Assembly (NCBI RefSeq): GCF_963676685.1
Contig: NC_092355.1
Span: forward strand, 59,803,613-59,867,612
Direction: 5' to 3'
Length of the DNA stretch: 64,000 nt
Origin: Mytilus edulis
Lineage: Eukaryota > Mollusca > Bivalvia > Mytilida > Mytilidae
Both the position numbers and the translations under genes were made by a program. The notes under the pieces were generated by a model, which had not been told where the DNA came from, searched no databases, and saw only the letters and a list, made by a program, of their open reading frames with translations. Below, piece after piece: positions 12,801 through 21,800 of the stretch. Position 1 is the stretch's first letter, and each line of letters opens with the position of its first letter.

Positions 12801-15800
12801 ATACATTTGCAAATTTCGCTGCATATACAAAAAAAATCGAAATTCAAAATGTTAATCAATATGTTACATGTTACTCTTTAAACACTTTCAGTTTTAATAG
12901 TTGGAATGAAATAGGTTGAAATGAGTCGATTGAACGTTAATATAGGTCGGTTAAATATGGTGGAATAGTAGGTAACTCATCTGAACTTTGAGGCAGTGCC
13001 GAGGGCACATTGTCTCGTGTCTCTTCAATGTCACGTCTTACGTCACTTATCGCGTTTTCATCTGCTGTACCCACTACATTGTCAAATTATTCTATGTAAT
13101 CAATAGGTTTACCTTTCTTCAGGTGGAATAGGCAATTGTCATCATTTAAAATGGTTAAGGGGCAACTATTTGCTTTTCCAACTACGTGCGAAACCAATTC
13201 GCAACTATTCAGCGAGCATGGTCCTAAAATGCACTTCTGGTCAGCACATTTATTAGTTTTAATGGTAACAGTCATTTCTGAGTTTGGTGGAACTGTGATG
13301 GTTCGTTTTATGCAAACTTGCTGAGTTGAAATCTCGTTTCCACCGTTAACAAATACCGCATTTATCACTTAATTGTTGATGGTAATTGTGGGAGTACTCA
13401 GGTTTATCACTGCGCTCAGTGTGTCCAAAATATCTAGCCTAAGTATAACATCGTTTGTTAATGGCTCTTTACACACATCCCATTGTCTGTTTACTCTATT
13501 AATGTCGAGAGTCGTTCTTTATAATCTTCCCAATAACAAGCTGTTAACCCAAACCACGTTCTCAAAATCTCCATTTTCTGCCGGAATTAATTTCTCATTT
13601 ACTAATGTTATCATTGCAGCAGTGTCCAAAATCATGCTCACATTCTGGTCATGTATAGTACCTCGTACTGCTGAGCTCTTTCAAATGGTTCGTCTGATGA
13701 CAATATCGGACGAGGCCGTTGGCCTCTGTTCGATTTTTTGATGAGGTGATGTTTCATGACCAATAGACTGTGGAATCGTGTGTTGGCTTAGCTACTGGCC
13801 CGACCCTTTGCTGTTTAAAGACTCCATTGTTGGGGTTGCACTTTGATTTGCTTCGTATCCTTGTGAAGGTGATCGTTGTCTGAAATAACCGGGATTTCTG
13901 GAGTTTGCCCGTGGAGATGCTAACCGTTGTCTTTAGGGACTACTAGTATATGATCTCTAGCTTAGTGGGGTTGTTGCTGGTCGATAGGCATTAAGCTTGG
14001 GTGTATTTCTATCATGCGATCTACCGCGAATGTATTGCTCAGGAGATCTTCCACGTGTATATTGATCAGGTGATCTTCCATTGATCATGAACTGATGATC
14101 TTCCATTGATCATGAACTGGTGATCTTCCATGACTATTTGATCAGAAGAACCGAGGTTATACTAATCGGTCAATCCACGGTTATGCTGATTAGTTGAAAG
14201 CATAACATCAGCTAGTTATGTGACAATTTGTGTAAGGTTATGCCCCTCATTATCCCAAAGTCTGCTCATATTTCCTTTATCGGTCGGTGATGCTGCGCCA
14301 TCAGCAAAGTAGACTTGTCGATGGTTAAAATTGGCACTTTTTTATCCATATATCGCCATCTGGTTTGCTATTGAGGTTTTTGTTGATTTAACGCCTTGTT
14401 GGAATTTTCTGGGTTCCTCTTTATTACATGCCTTGAAGAATCTTTGTCTTTACATTCTCGACGGAATGCTTCGGTTCCAATCTGGTTTGATCGTCTTTCT
14501 TGCTGAAGCGCTGCTCCAAATGAATGCTTTTTTAAGGCCTTGGAATCATCATCTGTGCGAGCGTACTCAAAGCCAACATCGGCCTGCAATATGGGACCTA
14601 CACACATTTTTCTGTTTCCCCATTGTCATCTACCGGCAGTTCGTTCAAATTGGTAAATGAACGCCTCCCAAGTCATGGATCCTCTCCAATTGAGTTTTTT
14701 TGCATTTTTGGGAGCTGTGGGCTTCGTCTCCGGTCCCTTGCACCAAGATTTTCTTGCCATCGGGTATATTCTCTCTCCAATAAGGAGTCTGAAGAATAGG
14801 TGTTGCCACCCTCTTTTGGTTTCCTCTGCCCTTTCCTAGATCGGTTAGTGGGGTCAGCTTGCTGTTATGGGAAGCCTGTTAGAGTTCCGGGAGCGGACGA
14901 GGTTGTCATAATTGGAGAGATAAATGTGGGATTTGCCATTGACTCGACGGGAATGATACTGTAAGTAGGCACTGCATTCAGCATTGGAGAAACTTGATAG
15001 AATCCTCTTGCAGCCAATTGTTTCTGTAATGGTGTGCTTCTCTGAACCAATTATTATTGACTCATAGTAGATGGTAAGTGTGCGTAAGACGACACATAAG
15101 CCTGTTGCTGGTATCCTTGATAGGTACTAGAGGTTTTTAGAATGTTCGTAATTGGAGATTGTTGTTGAATAATTTGAACTGTCTCATACAGGGCCAAGGA
15201 CCCTGACATAGGACTTTTGACTTAAGGTGAAGACACCTTCAACAGAGTTGGCGCGGTTGCTGGTTCATGCGAACTATAATTGGGGAAAGACCCAAGGCAT
15301 GGGTTTTGTTGTGTACTTTTGGTAAACATGCGTTGTACTGGCTAAGGTCAAATTTTGGCTTAGATGATGTGTCCATTGCAGGAATTTTAACTTCTTTATT
15401 TGAATTGTCCACTAATTTATTTACAACAGATGCCAGTTGTTGGAAGGTACCCTGCTGTTCAAATGCACTTTTAAATTAAACTGTGTCTACTTCCTCAGTT
15501 GTTGTCAGTTTGTCCATTCGTCTCACCACAGCATTGAATATCTTATTGGTCTGACCATCAATTCTGCCAAGCAATTATTGTGGTCTATCCTGTCTTCGGA
15601 CTGCTGAAGTTGCTGAAATATTGCTTTCGTCTGCTCGTTATTAATATACATTGCCTCTTTCTGTTCAGCTTGAAACGTAATGAGACCAACACATATTTTA
15701 TCAATTCGTGATGATTTGCTCTGTTTTATATTGCGGTAATCTCAGCTGTTCTTATGGCATTATATTTACTATCTGCTCAAATTCTTTGTACAACTGTTTA

Positions 15801-18800
15801 ATAGTCATGTCTGAGCTGTCCTCTGTTAAAGCGTCTTCCGCTGTGGGTTTCTCCATATCCCCAAGTGATTCAGTTTCTGCCATTTCAATGTTCTTGTCCT
15901 TGTTGTCCTCAATTCCTGCCATTTCACTGATATGTGTTTAAATGATTCTCAATTCACAGTTTAATATCTCAAATCACAGCTTTTATGTGTGACCCAAGAC
16001 AACAAATAGTGCAGCTTTTAATGAAAGCTACTACTGCAGTTTTTTTTTGAAAGCTACTACTTTGTGTATGAAATGACAAGCAAGGCAAAATCAAAAAGGA
16101 CAGATACTAAATGACACTATACAGCAATAAAGTGTTTATATTCATGCCAATTCTCAATAATGAATATTTGCTCCTTTTTAAGGCGGCCATTTTGAAAATA
16201 GCCACCATTTTGTATTTCAAAGATAGATCAAAACAAAATCTTGCTAAGTACACCAAGTCATTCAAATATGTTGATTTTTGTGCTTCCAGCATCAAATCCA
16301 CTGTGGTTTGTGTAATACTGGAAAATATTTTAGAACGTACGGCAGCCATCTTGAAATAAACCGCCATATTGAATTTTGAGGGTGGGTCCATAGCTAATAT
16401 TGCTCAGTACACGAAATTGTACCATCATGCAAAAATTGGTACTTTCCTCATTATTTGAGCAATTTTTTCACCGATCGGCCGGACTACGGCGTACATCTCA
16501 AAAACAAGAACACAGACCTTAATTTTGTCCTGCTTTCTTAGATTCGTTATATGCCCTATCAATCCGTAACAGTCGTTTAAAAGCTTATTACTTTTACAGC
16601 CGATTTCAATGAGTATGTAGCTAAAGGTAATATCTTTGGTTAGCTTGCTTGCTAGCTGAACCGTGAAATCATTGTTAGGTTAGGTAAACTACCCTTTTTT
16701 AAGAGTAGACTAGTCCGACAGATAACCAATCTATCTGTCTGTATAGGGCTAGGCTACTTTGAAAGGAGGGAAGTATTCCTTAACTAACAGTGACTTCACG
16801 GTTTAGCTAGAAAGCATGCTAACCAAATATATTACCTTTAGCTACATGTACATACTCATTGAAATCGGCTGTAAAAAGAATATCAACTATCCTTACTAAA
16901 TATAGAAAAAAGATGATGTGGTATGATTGCCAATGAGACAACTTTCCACAAGAGACCAAAATGAAACAAAAATTAACAACTATAGGTCATCGTATTTGCC
17001 TTCAACAATGAACAAAGCCCATACCACATAGTCAGCTATAAAAGGCCCCGAAATGACAATATAAAACAATTCAAACGAAAAATTAACGGCCGTATTTATA
17101 TAAAAGAAAATGAACGAAAAACAAATATGTATAAGTATACCTGATAAAATTGAAAATAAAGATCATTATTACTCGGTTTATTTTACTTGACTGGGCGGAG
17201 TTTAACCAGTTCGCTCATAATAAACCAGTCCATCTATAGATAGGTGTTTTAGGATAAACTCATCAATGAAGTACATGTCCAGTCATTGTTTTGTAAATTT
17301 CTCTGATGACACTGATAGGTGATTAAAAATCAATAATAATTATAACGGCAATCATCCTTATCACACAAATCTTCAAATAGACTCTCCCTATGCAAATTAA
17401 AATGTAAGCTCCGCCCGATCAGTTGAAATAAAATTGGTAATACCTTTCCTGTAAATTTCTGGAAGTTTGACACTTGGATTCTCTTTGGTTGTAGATTCTA
17501 GTAGGACTTTCATTTCATGGCCCATTGTTTTTACATCTTTGTCCGCCTTTTTTAGGTTTTTAAAATCACATTTGTTAACAATGTCTTTTACTAAATTGTC
17601 AGTCACGTGAATATTAAGAAAATCTGCTATCCTGTGTATTTCTGTGGCCGGATCCTGTTAAAATTTAAGTTAAAAATTTATATTCATCATTAGTTTTTAA
17701 TATGGTCTTTACGTGTCAAATGTGTATTAGTTACTACGAGGGGTTAATAGAAGATTTCAACACACGAATTAATAGTTAGTTAATTGACGTTAAAACAAAA
17801 CTCTTCGGTATTGCAAGACTCTAAGACATCTTACCAGAGGCGGTTTAGAGGGGGCCCAGAGGCCACACACCCCCTTTCTGGGAAAAATTTGGTTGATATA
17901 TAAGACTATATAAGAAAATACATTGATGTCATTAGAAATTCAAAGAACAAAGTAACGAACTGAAATCAATCGATGTTTATTTCGTCATATTCCAGCATAT
18001 TTGCTGAAATTGTAATGACAAAACAGAAATATAATTGCCAGGATTCATGCACTCGTTTGCGTCATTTCAATAGTGTTCATATATTTGCGGACAGTCGATA
18101 AAAAAGAGTAGACACTAGCATAAAGAACGTCACTTACCGATTTTAATTTTTCAAAATGTACAGTGAGAATGTTATTGTTTTCGTTCTTCGCCCTCGACAT
18201 TTCCCTCTCATAAGCAAACCATGTACCATAAAACTGTACTGTAAATATAAAGCAATGTGCAAATCAATGTCTGTTATTAAAATTACATAGTCATATCAAA
18301 TATGTTTCTTAAACCCATTCTAGTAACAACAAACCACATTGAATAACGCCCCGATTAACCTCCATTTCTATGTTCTGTGAACCGTGAAATATAGGGCAAA
18401 CTTTTATTTGGCATTCATTTAAACATTTGCACATAGAAATAAATATGACCTGTGTGTTTAATCTTTCAAGTTGATAATATAACATTGTCGATATCAAATT
18501 AAGGTAACAACTATACAATACCATAATTAAATTACAAAAGAAATATAGAGTCCTAGAAATTATTTTTGAAATACTGAAACATGACCATATACCAATTAAA
18601 TAATTCTTTAAAACACTTTTAAGAAATCAAGAAGGCGACCGATCCTACTGGTCGAGAAAGGGTGAACCCCGAGAAAGATCATAGACTACACATGGCAAAA
18701 TACGCAGCTTTCCCATTATCAACTTTCCTTTCTCAGTAGCTGACATGCCCTATTTCCCAAATCGTGTATGTTCACATTACAAGGACTATTTTAAAAGAGG

Positions 18801-21800
18801 CATGCACGGAATCATTATCATGATAATAAAATCATACCTTCGCCGAAAACGTAATCGCTAAAGTATTGGTTCCATGTAAGATTTTCACATTTTGGTCCTA
18901 AGAGTCCCGAATTGATAGCATGGTGGTACAGTGAAACATACATATCTTTAGGATTCCGAGTAACATGGATAATTTTCCCGCCATTTTCAATCAGCTTTCG
19001 TGGTAAAAATCTGTATGGGAAATGAGTATTCAGTATCCGCGAAGATTCACTCCTGCTAACTGAACTCAGGTCAATTTTCCCTTCAATCATTAATTCTTCT
19101 TTTATATCTCTTTGGTAATCGGCCTTTCCTTTCATTAGCATGCTCACAATCTCCCAAACCCAGTGTGTGCCTGAATAATTACATTAGATGAATGTTTTAT
19201 TTTAATACGTTATTCTGATTGGCTAACAGTAATCTCGCGTCATTCTGAAATCAACCTTCATTTCGAAATTAATTGTAACATATATACATGATGACACGAG
19301 CTTCTACAATAAAGTGTACAGGTAAATATTAGAAAATCTTGAAAGTAATCGTTTTTTCATGATCATAGCCAAAACATGTACTTCGGTCAACGCTTTTACA
19401 TCCCAATGAATATACAAAAAGAAGCATTCAATTCTTAATTAATTACGACGGGTGCCACGTGTGCAGCAGGATCTACCATTCCGAAGCACTTGTTGAGATC
19501 ACCCACAGTTTTTGGTAACATTCGCTCTGCTTATATACATATAGTCTTTAGTTTTCTTTGTTGTGTCTTTTGAAGTATTATTTGTCTGTTTGTCATTTTT
19601 GTTTTTAAAGCATGGCGTTGTCAGTTTGTGTTTGATCTATGAGTTTGAATGTCACTCTAGTATCTTTCCCCATTGACATGCTCTAAATTTTCAATACATT
19701 ACGTCGCAAATGACAGTTTATTTGTAAAAAGCGGCGAAATCCGACATTGGACATCTTGCAAAACATTTGCCAGAAGCCGAACGTTGCATTTGTATATGTG
19801 GTTTGAGTGCTGGAAACATTCGATGTTGATATAGTCTATCTATGTACTTTAATTTGTAAGCATATTTACACAAACGAAATTTCATATAATCTAAGAATCT
19901 TAAAACCAATAAATTTTGATAACGTAACATTTTCCTAAATCTGACCATCATGAACACTTTTTTTTATTCAGGCACAATAGCGTTGGTCGTTATAGGAACG
20001 CATATTCAGTAATATTATTAATTCGTATATTTTAACAAATGTTATTCGTTTAGGGATACATGTAGTCACAATTTAAACTATATTTTCGAAAGTAGAGAGA
20101 AAACGGCGGATAGCAAAAAGCATATTGCACGGTTATTTTAAAAAGCGATATACTTTGTGTGACGTCATGTAATGAATTTCAGGGTATTGTCGTTTTGAAA
20201 CAAATGATATCTGTGATCAATTATTTGACGAAAACATGAATCTCCAAATCATAGGAGGACAAACAAACAAACAATCAAAGTACTGAAGTACTGAACATCG
20301 GATGACCGCAGGTTCTTGTGGATGGTCAAAAGCGCATGTCACAGAAACAGATCACATCTCTATATCTGAAACTTGGGTTAATTTACAGAGATATTTTTTT
20401 CTGATAGAAGTTCGTGCTTGGATGATGAATAAATGACAGGAAATTCAACCTCACCGTAATAACTATTATATCAAGTTGTAGTGCAAGAAATCAGTATACC
20501 TTGGACTATTATACTTATATAATAATAGTCGTAGAGAATACACTGGTTTGTTGTTATATATATTAATAATATTACGATTGCATGTATATATAATTTTCAT
20601 CTATTTGCAAATTTGTATATGATAATTCTATTCTACTATTATTATAGTGCAGTGCAAGTGCATGGTGGACACTCTTCTGTAAAAAAAAAATCAAAGCCTT
20701 AAAGGCTGTAAAAGCAATTGCTGCCATGTTAATGTTTTGGGGACTTTTATTTTTCATCTACATATATAAGAATTAAACCTGACAGGACATGGTTGTCTAG
20801 TGAAAAGCAAGAAGGTTTTGACTTTATATCAATAAAAGACTTAAGCAGGAAATCATTTTTAATATGTTTTATATTTCACAAGGAGACAACAAGTTTACCA
20901 GGCTAAAGTTGGGGGTAATTATGGATTATCCCCTGGTAGTGTTTGTAACTGGGCAATAATTACTTTTATTTATTTAATTTTAACAATTTTCATAATTAAT
21001 TTAAATTAATCATTCAGTTAAAACATTTCACCTTTCGAGACACTAATGTTGAAAAATGGGACAGAAATAAAATAACTTACAAGACATAAACATGTAAAAA
21101 ATAAATATATATTTCAGCTTACTAAAAATATTTTCATAGTGTTACTTTGACATCATTTCTTAAAACTAAGTCCCACACATAATTATTCATTTGATATGTG
21201 TCATCCTCATGCGATACGAGAAGTTTTCATGTCGCTAAATAGTCTTCTTGTCGCTTAATTTATTCTTCTTGTCCGTTCTTGACACTTCTTGTCGCTAAAA
21301 TTCTTCTTGTCGTTATTAGTGAGACCGCTATTTTTAGATTACAGGTGGTCATTTACACTACACGTATAACCTGTGTAGTGATTTTTATTTTACGATAAAT
21401 TTATGAATGAACGATAATTTTATGAATGAACAAGAGCACCTGACCTCTTTCTGAAACACCAATTAAACATATAAAATCGTATTTATTAAGATATAATTCA
21501 GTCAAATTTTCACCACTAAATCAACAACTGAAATGATTCCATATTTTGTTGAAACATCGTACAACCGGAGAACAGAAATCGCAGGTATGAAAATGCACTT
21601 TTTTCACTGGTGTTGAAAACCCAAAACTAATTTGACTAGAATTTATGAATGACGGAAATTTAAGCGATAACAATACATCGGAGTGACCTCAAGGTCATCC
21701 TCTGTAAAAAAGCAATTGAAATAACAACTAATATGTTGTTATTGTCAAGGAAACAATATGATATCTATAAAATTCCAACAAAATCAAATGACGATTTTAA

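Noticed and set aside
13136..15941. Several plus-strand ORFs of 60-122 codons
   Set aside because: They are antisense shadows of the minus-strand Gag-protease remnant, which carries recognisable motifs.
16107..16391. 94-codon minus-strand ORF containing FKMAA repeats
   Set aside because: The FKMAA strings come from tttcaagatggc repeats in non-coding dispersed DNA, also seen at 10540.
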